Below are positions 9,297-17,929 of a stretch of DNA of 64,000 bases, in pieces. This DNA is from JALZMG01 sp963739975. GTDB lineage: Bacteria > Actinomycetota > Acidimicrobiia > Acidimicrobiales > Ilumatobacteraceae. The notes under the pieces were generated by a model that was not told the DNA's origin, did no database searches, and worked only from the letters and a program-made list of their open reading frames with translations. Numbering within the stretch: position 1 is the stretch's first letter; each line of letters begins with the position of its first letter. The stretch lies in contig CAVUCK010000019.1 of assembly GCA_963739975.1 (NCBI GenBank), forward strand, positions 310,001 to 374,000. The letters run 5' to 3'. A program made the translations under genes and the position numbers.

Positions 9297-10343
9297 ATGG
9301 CTGACGCGGCGGCCGGCGTCGGCCCGATGGGCACCATCGACCACGTTGGGCGCTCGATCGACGACGCCCTCGGTGGCCTCCGGGCCGTGGGCTCGGCGGC
9401 CCGGTTCGGCGACCAGCTGGCGGCGGTGATCGTCGACGCCCACGCCGAGGGGTTCCGGCGGCTGCTGGCGCTGGCGTCCGATCGGGACGTGCTGGATGCC
9501 GACCCCGATCTGGCCGAGCTGCTGTGGGTCCACGAGGCGGCCGGTGATGGCGCCGCCGTCGCCAACCTGCCGGCGCGCATCGACGCCATGCGGGCGTCGA
9601 TCGAGCAGACCGGGGTGCCCGGCCTGCTCGACGCCGCCGACCGCCTGATCGAGTCCACGATGGAGCTGTACGGCTGGGCGCTGGACCGCTCGATCGGGTT
9701 GCTCCACGACGCCGGCGACTCCGATGCCTTGCACGCCGCGCTCGAGGATCCGCTGATCTCGGCGTTGCTGCTCGGCCACGGGCTGCACCCAGCGCCGTTG
9801 TCGGAACGGGTGCTGCACGTCCTGGCGGCGTGCGCCGAGACGCTCGGTGACCATGCCGGCACGGTCGAGCTGCTCGAGGCGTCCGACGACGACGGGCACG
9901 TGCGCTTGTCGATCTCGGGTGGCGACGAGAAGCAGCGCTGGCGGACGCGGCTGACGGTCGAGCGGTCGATCCGCGAGCTGATCGGCGATGTCGTCACCTT
10001 GGACGTGGAGGGGGCCGAGGCCGAGCCACGGGGCACTCCCGGGCCGACGATCATCCCGGTCACGTCGATCGGTCGGCGGCGGACGTCGCGCTGGCTGGAG
10101 GTCCCCGGGGCGGCGGCGCTGGCCGACGGTGAGGCGCGGCAGGTCGCCGCCGACGGCGTGGCCCTGGTCGCCTGCCGTGTCGGCGACGACTGGTTCGTCG
10201 CCCGCGATCCCTTCGCCGGCAACTCGGTGCGGCTGGTCGCCACCGACCCGCCGACCGTCGAGGCCAGTGACGGAACCCGCTTCGAGTTCACGTCGCCGTT
10301 GTCCACCCACATCGACGGTGGCGTCGTGGAGGTGCTCCTCTGA
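9297..10343 (+). CDS. Hydrogenase-operon protein with degenerate NifU-like and Rieske-like domains
   Basis: A 348-residue protein starting 5 nt after the hhyL stop. Residues 160-215 (ERVLHVLAACAETLGDHAGTVELLEA ... VRLSISGG) follow the NifU C-terminal domain, but the CxxC that should follow is replaced by GDEKQRWRT. The C-terminal third (TSRWLEVPGAAAL, VALVACRVGDDWFVARD) follows a Rieske-like domain but lacks the paired Cys and His. Group 1h operons usually carry a NifU/Rieske-type protein here, thought to deliver or relay electrons or clusters. This copy cannot bind a cluster in the usual way. It may act structurally or have lost its role. The domain assignment is from recalled family patterns. 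Confidence 0.65.
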   Translation: MADAAAGVGPMGTIDHVGRSIDDALGGLRAVGSAARFGDQLAAVIVDAHAEGFRRLLALASDRDVLDADPDLAELLWVHEAAGDGAAVANLPARIDAMRASIEQTGVPGLLDAADRLIESTMELYGWALDRSIGLLHDAGDSDALHAALEDPLISALLLGHGLHPAPLSERVLHVLAACAETLGDHAGTVELLEASDDDGHVRLSISGGDEKQRWRTRLTVERSIRELIGDVVTLDVEGAEAEPRGTPGPTIIPVTSIGRRRTSRWLEVPGAAALADGEARQVAADGVALVACRVGDDWFVARDPFAGNSVRLVATDPPTVEASDGTRFEFTSPLSTHIDGGVVEVLL

Positions 10344-10513
10344 TGGCCTCGTTCGCTCCGAAGACTTCGTCCGCTGCGGAATCGTGCGGCGCTGCCGTGA
10401 GCTCGCTTCGCTCGCGAGGCCTGGGCCGGGCACGGCCGGCCTGGGCGCTCACGCTCGCTGCGATGGCTGGAAGCGGAGCCTTCCAACCATGTGCAGGTTG
10501 GTGGGTTCTCGGC
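10341..10513. repeat. Repeat-rich spacer between the NifU/Rieske-like gene and DUF5947 gene
   Basis: The spacer opens at the upstream stop codon with TGATGGCCTCGTTCGCTCC, a dispersed element also seen near 27964 and 60603. It contains GAGCTCGCTTCGCTCGCGAG and a small hairpin GGAAG/CTTCC. A frame runs through it into the next gene, but the translation is low-complexity Ala/Ser/Arg and unlike the family, so it is treated as inserted DNA. Confidence 0.5.
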
Positions 10514-11140
10514 ATGCATGACATTGCCGACCATCCGCTGGCCGGTCTGCGGGCCGCCGTGGAGCGGGGGCGGCAGGTGCGCGCCGGGGAGCGGTGCGAG
10601 ATGTGCGCCGAGCCGGTGGCGCCCGAGCACCGCCACGTCGTCGACACCACCGAGCGCACGCTGAAGTGCCTGTGCCAGCCGTGCTTCCTGCTGTTCTCCG
10701 ACGGCGGAGCGGCCGCCGGCCGATACCGCCAGGTGCCCACCCGCTATGCCGCTCTGGGCGCCGACGGGATCGACGACGCCACGTGGGACGCCCTGGCCAT
10801 CCCGGTCGCGCTGGCCTTCTTCTTCCACAGCTCGGTCAGCGATGCGCCCGCCGCGTTCTACCCCGGCCCGGCCGGCGCCACCGAGTCCCTGCTGCCGCTG
10901 GAGGCGTGGCAGTCCGTGCTCGAGCGCAACCCGGCGTTCGCCGACACGGCACCCGACGTCGAGGCGGTCATGGTGCGGCGGACGGCGTCAGGGAGCGAGA
11001 GCTTCGTGGTCCCGATCGACGCCTGCTACGAGCTGGTCGGGCGGTTGCGGATGCACTGGAACGGCTTCGACGGTGGCGCTGAGGCCCACGCCGAGGTCGA
11101 GAAGTTCTTCGAGCGGGTGCGAGGCCAGGTCCGTGCCTGA
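10514..11140 (+). CDS. DUF5947 family hydrogenase-operon protein
   Basis: A 208-residue protein from MHDIADHPLAGL. Near the N-terminus is a cysteine cluster CEMC, then HRHVVD, then CLCQPC, which looks like a metal-binding (zinc or Fe-S) knuckle; the rest is an alpha/beta region ending KFFERVRGQVRA. This matches the DUF5947 proteins that regularly accompany group 1h hydrogenases. Its function is unknown; a role in maturation or electron transfer is inferred from context only. The start was set at 10514 because the upstream in-frame part is repeat-derived. It overlaps the next gene by 8 nt. Confidence 0.75.
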   Translation: MHDIADHPLAGLRAAVERGRQVRAGERCEMCAEPVAPEHRHVVDTTERTLKCLCQPCFLLFSDGGAAAGRYRQVPTRYAALGADGIDDATWDALAIPVALAFFFHSSVSDAPAAFYPGPAGATESLLPLEAWQSVLERNPAFADTAPDVEAVMVRRTASGSESFVVPIDACYELVGRLRMHWNGFDGGAEAHAEVEKFFERVRGQVRA

Positions 11141-11765
11141 GCTGTCGTTCGACGTCATCGACGCCCACCCCGACGTCTACGGCACCGACCCGACGATCCT
11201 GTTCAACCTGCGGATCACCGAGACCAGCGGGGACCCGATCCACACGATGATGGTGCGGGTCCAGATCCAGATCGACGCCCAGCTGCGCAAGTACGACCCT
11301 GAGGAGCGGGCCAACCTGGTCGAGCTGTTCGGGGAGCCGGAACGGTGGGGCGACACGCTGCGCCCGTTCAACTGGACGCACGCGGCGACGATGCTCAACG
11401 GGTTCCGGGGGGCGATGGAGACCGAGCTGGCGGTGCCCGTCACGTACGACTTCGAGATCGCTGCCGCCAAGTACCTGCACGGGCTGCGCGACGGCAACAT
11501 CCCGCTCAGCTTCCTGTTCAGCGGCACGGTGATCTCACGCGGGGCCACCGGCTACGCGGTGACACAGATCCCGTGGCACAAGGAGTGCACGTTCCCACTG
11601 CCCGTCGCCACGTGGCGGCGCACCGTCGACCTGTACTGGCCCGGCGGCGGCTGGATGCGCGTCCGGCGCGACACCCTCGACGCGTTGCAGGCGTACAAGG
11701 TCGAGCAGGGGTTCAACGACTGGGATGCCGTGCTCGAGTCGCTGATCGAGCGGGCCAGGCAGTGA
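11133..11765 (+). CDS. DUF6084 family hydrogenase-operon protein
   Basis: A 210-residue protein from the GTG at 11133, overlapping the DUF5947 gene. It begins PELSFDVIDAHPDVYGTDPTILFNLRITE, a beta-rich region with many aromatic residues and no cysteine cluster. This corresponds to the conserved DUF6084 protein of group 1h operons. No catalytic residues are evident. The stop overlaps the next start (GTGA), so translation is coupled. It probably works with the flanking DUF5947 and 386-residue proteins, as the three are adjacent in this operon type. The function is unknown. Confidence 0.75.
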   Translation: MPELSFDVIDAHPDVYGTDPTILFNLRITETSGDPIHTMMVRVQIQIDAQLRKYDPEERANLVELFGEPERWGDTLRPFNWTHAATMLNGFRGAMETELAVPVTYDFEIAAAKYLHGLRDGNIPLSFLFSGTVISRGATGYAVTQIPWHKECTFPLPVATWRRTVDLYWPGGGWMRVRRDTLDALQAYKVEQGFNDWDAVLESLIERARQ

Positions 11766-12922
11766 GTACGCCGGCCGAGATCGAGGCCGTCTTCAACCGG
11801 GCCCGGCCGATCGCCGACGCCGTGCTGTGGGAGGGGTACGTCCTCTACCCGTACCGGCGATCTGCGGCGAAGAACCGGATCCGCTTCCAATGGGGCGTGG
11901 TCGGCCCGGCCGAGGAGCCGACGATGCGCACGACCGTGCTCGTCGAACCGGGCCACGAGGTCCACGTGCGGGTGCGGTTCCTCCACCTGCGCCGGCGCGC
12001 CGACGGTTGGGACGAGGCCGTCGACGTCGACCGCGACGCCTGCGTCGAGCCCGCGGACGGGACCGGGGAACTGGTCGTCCCACTGACCGTCGAGGGCGGA
12101 GACGGTGCCGAGGCGCTGGGCGGCACGTTGCGACTGACGTGGGAGCCCGACGGTTCGCTCGTGCGCCTGCAGGCCGACGTCGAGAACGCCGGGCCCGGAG
12201 TGAAGATGAAGCGGGAGGACGCGCTGCTGCACTCGTTCATCGGCTGCCACCTCCTGTTCGCTGCCGGGTCCGACGCGTTCGTCTCGCTCCTCGAGCCGCC
12301 CGAGGCCGCCAGGGACGCCGCGGCGCGTTGCCGCCAGCACCGGTGTTGGCCGGTGCTCGTCGGCGCCGGTCGTGATCTCGTGATGGCCTCGCCGGTGATC
12401 CTCTACGACCACCCGACGGTGGCGCCGCAGAGCCCCGGTGACTTCTTCGACGGCACCGAGATCGACGAGATGCTCACGCTGCGAGTGCTGACGATGACCG
12501 ACGAGGAGAAGGCCGAGGCGCGGGCGACCGATCCACGGGCGGCGGCGATCATCGACCGCTGCGAGGCGATGCCCGACGCCGTGATGGCGTCGCTGCACGG
12601 AACGGTGGGCGAGGTGGCTGACGCGGCGCCGGTCGATCCGATGCCCGAGTGGAGCGACCCGGGTGCCGACGTCGTGGTGATCGGCGACCACATCGTCGAG
12701 AAGGGCAGCAAGGTGACGCTGCACCCGTCGCGGCGAGCCGACGCCCACGACCTGTTCTTCGTGGACAAGGTGGCGACCGTGGCCCGGGTCGTCAACGACG
12801 TGGACGGAGGCGTGCACCTGGCCGTGACGGTCGACGACGACCCGGCGGCCGAGCTGTGGGACGCCCAGGGCCGTTACCTCTACTTCGCGCCCGACGAGGT
12901 GCGACCGGTGACCGATGGGTGA
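11762..12922 (+). CDS. Conserved hydrogenase-operon protein of unknown function
   Basis: A 386-residue protein from the GTG overlapping the DUF6084 stop. The N-terminal half has the form of a beta-rich domain (ADAVLWEGYVLYPYR, then KNRIRFQWGVVGPA). A middle segment is alpha/beta with MTDEEKAEARATD. The C-terminal 80 residues (DVVVIGDHIVEKGSKVTLHPSRRADAHD, and DKVATVARVVNDVDG) resemble an SH3-like or nitrile-hydratase-beta-like barrel. It has no signal peptide or membrane span. It occurs in other group 1h operons as an uncharacterised gene, and I do not know its function. Confidence 0.7.
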   Translation: MSTPAEIEAVFNRARPIADAVLWEGYVLYPYRRSAAKNRIRFQWGVVGPAEEPTMRTTVLVEPGHEVHVRVRFLHLRRRADGWDEAVDVDRDACVEPADGTGELVVPLTVEGGDGAEALGGTLRLTWEPDGSLVRLQADVENAGPGVKMKREDALLHSFIGCHLLFAAGSDAFVSLLEPPEAARDAAARCRQHRCWPVLVGAGRDLVMASPVILYDHPTVAPQSPGDFFDGTEIDEMLTLRVLTMTDEEKAEARATDPRAAAIIDRCEAMPDAVMASLHGTVGEVADAAPVDPMPEWSDPGADVVVIGDHIVEKGSKVTLHPSRRADAHDLFFVDKVATVARVVNDVDGGVHLAVTVDDDPAAELWDAQGRYLYFAPDEVRPVTDG

Positions 12923-13385
12923 GCGGGTGCTGGTCGCCGGAGTGGGCAACATCTTCCGGTCCGACGACGGCTTCGGCCCAGCGGTTGCCACGGCGCTGCT
13001 GCAGCGGGAGGTTCCCGAGGGCGTGCGCGTCGTCGACTATGGGATCCGCGGCGTGCACCTGGCGTTCGATCTGGCCGACGGCGTCGACACCTTGATCCTC
13101 GTCGACACGGTGCCGGACGCCGGCGCTGGGCCGGGCTCCGTCGCCCTGATCGAGATCGAGCGCGGCTCGTTCGGGACGGCCGCCTTCGACGCCCACGACC
13201 TCGACCCGGGATCGGTGCTCCGCTCGTTGGGCACCCTCGGGAAGGACCTGCCCCGCACGCTCCTCGTCGGTTGCCAACCGGCCGAGCTTGGGGATGGGAT
13301 CGGGCTCAGCGAGCCCGTCGCGGCAGCCGTGGAGGTCGCCGCGGACAAGGTGCTACAACTGCTTCAACTGGGGGTTGCGACATGA
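12915..13385 (+). CDS. Hydrogenase maturation protease (HyaD/HybD family, peptidase M52)
   Basis: A 156-residue endopeptidase that removes the C-terminal tail of HhyL after nickel insertion. The family pattern is clear: GVGNIFRSDDGFG at the N-terminus, VDYGIRG with the second acidic nickel ligand near residue 43, LVDT, and AHDLDP with the histidine ligand near residue 94. The length matches the family. It overlaps the preceding gene by 8 nt and the next small gene by ATGA, so it lies inside the operon. It acts in the cytoplasm. Confidence 0.93.
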   Translation: MGERVLVAGVGNIFRSDDGFGPAVATALLQREVPEGVRVVDYGIRGVHLAFDLADGVDTLILVDTVPDAGAGPGSVALIEIERGSFGTAAFDAHDLDPGSVLRSLGTLGKDLPRTLLVGCQPAELGDGIGLSEPVAAAVEVAADKVLQLLQLGVAT

Positions 13386-13486
13386 AGGCTGTCAAGCGCA
13401 TCGGGGCCGGTCTCAAGGGCTTCGCTCTCGGGGTCGCCTCGATCCCGAAGGACGTGAAGCGGTACATGACGATGCGGCGGATGTAG
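13382..13486 (+). CDS. 34-residue small protein of the hydrogenase operon (DUF6893-like)
   Basis: The ATG overlaps the protease stop codon (ATGA). The peptide has one short hydrophobic helix (GLKGFALGVASIPKDVKRYM) followed by a basic tail ending MRRM. A small protein with a single helix and the SIP-D-x-KRY-xx-MR-M ending is a recurrent member of group 1h operons in actinobacteria (I recall it as DUF6893). It may anchor the enzyme or an assembly factor to the membrane, which is inference. hypC begins 3 nt downstream. Confidence 0.7.
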   Translation: MKAVKRIGAGLKGFALGVASIPKDVKRYMTMRRM

Positions 13487-13489
13487 CGC

Positions 13490-13762
13490 ATGTGCCTCGG
13501 CATCCCCGGGCGGGTCGCCGCCTTCGACGACACCAACCCGCACCTGGCGACGGTCGAGGTCACCGGCGTGAAGCGGCGGATCAACATCGGCCTCCTCGAA
13601 GACGAGGGAATTGGAGTCGGTGACTGGGTGCTGATCCACGTCGGCTTCGCCATGTCGCGCATCGACGAGGCCGAGGCCGAGCGGGCGCTCGACGGCCTGC
13701 GGTTGATGGGCGCCGGCTTCGACGAGGAACTGGCCGAGCTGCTGCGAACGGACCCTGGATGA
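13490..13762 (+). CDS. hypC: HypC/HupF hydrogenase assembly chaperone
   Basis: A 90-residue protein beginning MCLGIPG, the signature whose Cys2 holds the iron atom while HypD assembles Fe(CN)2CO. The rest is the expected small OB-like barrel (GDWVLIHVGFAMSRIDEAEA). HypC shuttles the iron moiety from HypD to the large subunit. It overlaps the next gene by ATGA and is in the middle of the operon. Confidence 0.95.
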   Translation: MCLGIPGRVAAFDDTNPHLATVEVTGVKRRINIGLLEDEGIGVGDWVLIHVGFAMSRIDEAEAERALDGLRLMGAGFDEELAELLRTDPG

Positions 13763-13968
13763 GCCACGTGTCCGACGACCTCGAGTCCTGCATCACCTGT
13801 GGTGACGTCGCCGTGATCCTGGACGTGGTGTCCGTCGACGGTGCCGACGCGCTCTGCCAAGCCGCCGACGGCGGGACGGAGCATGTCGCCATCGAGCTGG
13901 TGGCCCCGGTTGCTGTGGGTGATCGCCTGCTCGTGCACGCCAAGGTCGCGCTGGAAAAGGTCCTGTGA
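13759..13968 (+). CDS. Second, short HypC/HupF-like protein
   Basis: A 69-residue protein with CITCGDVAV near the N-terminus and VAPVAVGDRLLVHAKVALEKV at the end, which follows the HypC barrel but with an internal CxxC instead of the MCLGIP start. Group 1h operons often carry this second HypC-like gene, presumably a chaperone specific to the enzyme or acting at another step. Start at the ATG overlapping the hypC stop codon. The specific role is unknown. Confidence 0.7.
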   Translation: MSHVSDDLESCITCGDVAVILDVVSVDGADALCQAADGGTEHVAIELVAPVAVGDRLLVHAKVALEKVL

Positions 13969-14020
13969 CGATGCTCGAGAACTCGAGGGTCGGCGAGCCG
14001 TCGCGTCAAGGTGGCGCACG

Positions 14021-15214
14021 ATGACGCCCGAGTCGGCCGTGGCGGCGGCGGCGAGCACGGAGGCGAGCGCAGCGAGCCGGGGAATGCGGTTCGTCGACGA
14101 GTACCGGGACCCGGAGCTGGCGCGGCACCTCGCCCGGCGGATCGCCGAGCGGGTCGAGCCGGGACGTCCGTACAAGTTGATGGAGGTGTGCGGGGGCCAC
14201 ACCCACGCCATCTACCGGTACGGCGTGCAGGACTACCTGCCCGAGTCGATCGAGCTGGTGCACGGGCCCGGGTGCCCGGTGTGCGTCATCCCGATGGGCC
14301 GCATCGACGACGCCACGGCGCTGGCCGAGGCCCACCCGGAGATGATCCTCACGTGCTTCGGCGATCTGATGCGCGTGCCGGGCGGTCGTGGCTCGTTCCT
14401 CGACGCCCGGGCTCGCGGCGCCGACATCCGGGTCGTGTACTCACCGCTCGACGCGCTGCGCATCGCCGTCGAGCACCCCGACCGGCACGTGATGTTCTAT
14501 GCCATCGGGTTCGAGACCACGGCGCCGTCGACAGCGCTGACGCTGCAGCGAGCCAAGGCCGACGGCATCACCAACTTCTCGGTCTTCTGCAACCACGTCA
14601 CGATCATCCCGGCGATCAAGGCGATCCTCGACTCGCCGGACCTGCGCCTCGACGCCTTCATCGGTCCGGGTCACGTGTCGACGGTGATCGGCAACCGCCC
14701 GTACGAGTGGATTGCCCGCGACGAGTCCATGCCGATCGTCGTCGCCGGGTTCGAGCCGCTCGACCTGCTGGAGTCGGTGGCGATGATCATCGACCAGCTG
14801 GCCGACGGGCGGGCCGAGGTCGAGAACCAGTACGCCCGGGTGGTGCGCCACGAGGGCAACCCGGTCGCCCTGCGGGCGATCGCCGACACGATGACGCTGC
14901 GGCCCTGGTTCGAGTGGCGCGGCCTCGGGTCGATCGACCACTCGGCGCTGCAGGTGTCCGAGCGGTACGCCGACTTCGACGCCGAGTTGCGCTTCGAGGT
15001 GCCGGGCGTGCGCGTCGCCGACCCCAAGGCCTGCCAGTGCGGCGAGGTGCTGAAAGGTGTCCTCAAGCCGTGGGAGTGCAAGGTGTTCGGCACGGCCTGC
15101 ACGCCGGAGACGCCGATCGGCACGTGCATGGTGTCGTCCGAGGGTGCCTGCGCGGCCTACTACAACTTCGGCAAGGCCGCCCGCCAGCGCGTCGAGCTGA
15201 AGGTCAAGGCGTAG
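14021..15214 (+). CDS. hypD: HypD, Fe(CN)2CO scaffold of hydrogenase maturation
   Basis: HypD assembles the iron-cyanide-CO unit with HypC. It shows MEVCGGHTH near residue 50, HGPGCPVCVIP with the conserved CPVC near 80, GFETTAPSTA, GPGHVSTVIG, VVAGFEPLDLLES, and C-terminal cysteines CQCGEVLKG and FGTACTPE for the [4Fe-4S] cluster. The protein is 397 residues from the ATG at 14021 or 376 from the ATG at 14084. The first 20 residues are Ala/Ser-rich and encoded by a repeat-like stretch (GGAGGCGAGCGCAGCGAGC), so the second start is plausible. Confidence 0.93.
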   Translation: MTPESAVAAAASTEASAASRGMRFVDEYRDPELARHLARRIAERVEPGRPYKLMEVCGGHTHAIYRYGVQDYLPESIELVHGPGCPVCVIPMGRIDDATALAEAHPEMILTCFGDLMRVPGGRGSFLDARARGADIRVVYSPLDALRIAVEHPDRHVMFYAIGFETTAPSTALTLQRAKADGITNFSVFCNHVTIIPAIKAILDSPDLRLDAFIGPGHVSTVIGNRPYEWIARDESMPIVVAGFEPLDLLESVAMIIDQLADGRAEVENQYARVVRHEGNPVALRAIADTMTLRPWFEWRGLGSIDHSALQVSERYADFDAELRFEVPGVRVADPKACQCGEVLKGVLKPWECKVFGTACTPETPIGTCMVSSEGACAAYYNFGKAARQRVELKVKA

Positions 15215-15223
15215 TGCCCTCCC

Positions 15224-15299
15224 CATCTGGGCGCGGACGTTCTCATCCCGCCTTCTGGGCGCGCAGGTTCTCGGATTCGGGAACGTCCGCGCCCAGATG
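15224..15299. repeat. 19-bp perfect inverted repeat between hypD and hypE
   Basis: Arms CATCTGGGCGCGGACGTTC (15224-15242) and its exact complement (15281-15299) enclose a 38-bp loop that itself holds a second related copy, CTGGGCGCGCAGGTTCTC. The right arm ends on the first ATG of hypE. There is no T-run, so it is not a typical terminator. It may be a mobile hairpin element or an RNA-processing site. Confidence 0.8.
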
Positions 15300-16391
15300 C
15301 GGCTGTTCGTGAGCGACCGGGAGCTCGAGGAGCGGGTCGAGCGCAAGATCGAGGCGCGGCGCCGAGCGGTGCCGCGGTTCACGGACGAGCGGGTCACGAT
15401 GGCCCACGGGGCCGGCGGCAAGGCCAGCCGCAAGCTCGTCGAGGGCGTGTTCGTGCCGGCGTTCGCCAACGACGCCTTGGCCGCGCTCGGCGACGCCGCC
15501 CGGCTCGACGTCGCCGGCACCCGCCTCGCCGTGACGACCGACGGGTTCGTGGTGACGCCGATCCGGTTCCCCGGCGGGTCGATCGGCGAGGTGGCGGTGA
15601 ACGGGACGGTCAACGACCTCGCCGTGTCGGGCGCCCGTCCGCTGGCCATCACGGCGGCGTTCATCCTCGAGGAGGGCGTCCCCGCCGACGTCGTGCGAGC
15701 CGAGGCCGAGGCGATGGCCGTCGCCGCGGCGCGCGCCGGGGTCGACGTCGTTGCGGGGGACACCAAGGTCGTCGAGCGCGGCAAGGCCGATCAGCTGTAC
15801 GTCACGACGACGGGCATCGGCGTCGTGGACGAGCGAGCCACGCTGGCCGCGACGTCGGTCGTGCCGGGGGACCGGGTGATCGTGTCTGGACCGATCGGCG
15901 ACCACGGGGTGGCGATCATGCTCGCCCGCGGCGGGCTCGACCTGGAGGCCGACGTGCGCAGCGACACCGCGCCCGTGTGGCCAGCGGTCGACGCTCTGCT
16001 CGACGCCTGTGGCGGCTCCGTGCGCTGGATGCGCGACGCCACACGCGGCGGCGTGGCGACCGTGCTCAACGAGCTGGCCCTGGCCGCCGAGGTGTCGATC
16101 GTCCTCGACGAGCACGCCGTCCCGCTGCAACCGGCGGTCGGCGCGGCGTGCGAGCTGCTCGGCATCGACCCGCTGTACGTCGCCAACGAGGGGCGGTTCG
16201 TCGCCGTCGTCGCGCCCGAGGCGGTCGACGCCGCTCTCGCCGCGCTGCGGGCCGTGGACGTCAGCGCCGAGGCGGCCGTCGTCGGCGACGTCGGCGCCGA
16301 CCCGGCCGGCCGCGTGCTCGGCCGCACGGCGTTCGGCGGCCACCGGATGATCGACATGCTCGTCGGCGACCCCCTGCCGCGGATCTGCTGA
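15297..16391 (+). CDS. hypE: HypE, carbamoyl-dehydrating hydrogenase maturation protein
   Basis: HypE dehydrates the carbamoyl group on its C-terminal cysteine to thiocyanate for the active-site cyanides. The PurM-like fold is shown by MAHGAGGKASRKLV, TTDGFVVTPIRFPGGSIG, NDLAVSGARP and GDTKVVERG. The protein ends in PRIC, the essential terminal Cys. It is 364 residues from the ATG at 15297, which lies in the arm of the inverted repeat. A GTG at 15309 gives 360 residues and is possible. Confidence 0.94.
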   Translation: MRLFVSDRELEERVERKIEARRRAVPRFTDERVTMAHGAGGKASRKLVEGVFVPAFANDALAALGDAARLDVAGTRLAVTTDGFVVTPIRFPGGSIGEVAVNGTVNDLAVSGARPLAITAAFILEEGVPADVVRAEAEAMAVAAARAGVDVVAGDTKVVERGKADQLYVTTTGIGVVDERATLAATSVVPGDRVIVSGPIGDHGVAIMLARGGLDLEADVRSDTAPVWPAVDALLDACGGSVRWMRDATRGGVATVLNELALAAEVSIVLDEHAVPLQPAVGAACELLGIDPLYVANEGRFVAVVAPEAVDAALAALRAVDVSAEAAVVGDVGADPAGRVLGRTAFGGHRMIDMLVGDPLPRIC

Positions 16392-16402
16392 GGCGGCGAG
16401 CC

Positions 16403-17923
16403 CTACGGCGGGGGCGCCGCCCACTCCGTGGAGACGTCGCCGCCGCCCTCGGCGGTCACCCGGGCCCCGATCTGCACGATCCGGGGTACGGGCGCGATCG
16501 GCCCAGCCACCAGTGCCTGACCGAGCGAGAACCCGAGCGCCTCGCCCACCATCGCCGGCGGGACGTGGGAGAACGAGGCCTGCAGGTCGGCCACGTCGTC
16601 CTCGCCGTTCATCCGCATCAGGATGAGGTTGTCGCACTGCGACACCACGTTGGCGTGCACCTTGGCCGGCCGTTGGGTGGCGACGAACAGGTGCAACCCG
16701 TACTTGCGCCCCTCTCCGGCGATCAGGATGCCGACCTCGGTGGCGGCCGCGGCGATGGCGTCGGGCGGCGCGGCCGGGAACACGTTGTGGGCCTCGTCCA
16801 CGGCGATCAGCACCGGCCGGCGGTCGGCCCGGCGGGCCCATCGGGTACGCAGCAAGGCCAGCGCAACCGCCGATCGCTCTTGCGGCGACGGCAGGCTGCC
16901 GACGTCCAGCACCACGCACCGGTGGGCGGGGAGGTCGACCTGGCTGATCGAGACCTCGTCGTCCCGCCGCCAGACGGTCCAGCGATCGATCCCGAGGTTG
17001 ACGATCCGCGCCGCCAACGGCGCGCTCTCGGGCTGCGCCGCCGCCCACTGGGCGACGTCCCAGATCGTTGCACTGCTGTGGCCTTCGGTAAGCGCACGCA
17101 GCGTGGCGAAGAGCTCCAGGTCGGCGATCGGGTCGAGTCGCAACAGCTCGGCCTGGAGGTCGAGGCCGAGCTCGCCGAAGTCGGCGCACAGCGTGTACGT
17201 CGAAGGCGACCCGCGCGTTCGCGCCACGGCGACGCCCGCCGCTAACGCGCGATGGCGTTGCGCGGCGTCCGAGTCGTCGGTGGGGTCAGCGGTGGTTCCG
17301 AGGTGGATGTAATCCGAGTTCGGATCGATGACGACCAGCGGCAGGCTGCTCCCGCTGAGCAGCCGCTCGAACAGCACGCCGGTGGTAGAGGTCTTCCCGG
17401 ACCCCGACTGACCGCACATGAACGTGTGGCGGGCGAACCCCTTGGTGCGCAGCCGCGCCGGCACGGTGGTCGTCGCCGGCTCGGCCGCGACGATGGCGCC
17501 GATCTCGATCGTCGCCGTGCCGGCGTCGAGCGCGTCGACGACGGACCGGGCCTCGTCCGTCGTGGCCGCGCGGAGACGACGCTCGCCGAACGGCCCGGCC
17601 GACGTCGCCGTCTCGGCCACGCCGCCGACGATCCGGGCGACCGGCGCGCCGACGCCCAGCACGCTTCGGAACATCGGCCGCACGGTCGCCGCGGCGACGC
17701 CCGGCCCGAGTGCGTCGTCGTCCGGATCGAGCTCGACGGACATCGCCTCGCGGTTGACCACCTGCTGCTCGCGGACCTGGACGACGAGGTCGGCATCGCC
17801 GCCCGCGCCTTCGATCACGACCAGCCCTCCGACTCGGAGGCCGAGGTGCAGCGGGGCCGTGAACCCGACTCGTCGCCCGTCGGCGCAGTAGGCGACGCCG
17901 ACCGGGGCGAAGCTTGCTCTCAT
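16403..17923 (-). CDS. HerA-like (DUF87) ATP-binding protein
   Basis: A 506-residue ATPase of the HerA/FtsK superfamily. The N-terminal 150 residues form a beta-rich HAS-like domain. Walker A is CGQSGSGKTST near residue 170, Walker B VLIAVDEAHNVFP near 365, and the sensor/arginine-finger part is VATQRPAKVHANVVSQCDN. Such proteins pump DNA or act as nucleases' motors, and in many genomes have no assigned partner. No NurA-like nuclease gene is adjacent. The start codon is only 6 bp from the MFS relic on the opposite strand. Confidence 0.88.
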   Translation of the reverse strand: MRASFAPVGVAYCADGRRVGFTAPLHLGLRVGGLVVIEGAGGDADLVVQVREQQVVNREAMSVELDPDDDALGPGVAAATVRPMFRSVLGVGAPVARIVGGVAETATSAGPFGERRLRAATTDEARSVVDALDAGTATIEIGAIVAAEPATTTVPARLRTKGFARHTFMCGQSGSGKTSTTGVLFERLLSGSSLPLVVIDPNSDYIHLGTTADPTDDSDAAQRHRALAAGVAVARTRGSPSTYTLCADFGELGLDLQAELLRLDPIADLELFATLRALTEGHSSATIWDVAQWAAAQPESAPLAARIVNLGIDRWTVWRRDDEVSISQVDLPAHRCVVLDVGSLPSPQERSAVALALLRTRWARRADRRPVLIAVDEAHNVFPAAPPDAIAAAATEVGILIAGEGRKYGLHLFVATQRPAKVHANVVSQCDNLILMRMNGEDDVADLQASFSHVPPAMVGEALGFSLGQALVAGPIAPVPRIVQIGARVTAEGGGDVSTEWAAPPP

Positions 17924-17929
17924 GGGAGG

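Noticed and set aside
10343..10513. N-terminal extension of the DUF5947 gene from 10343
   Set aside because: The added 57 codons translate a repeat-rich spacer and the family pattern begins at MHDIADHPLAGL.
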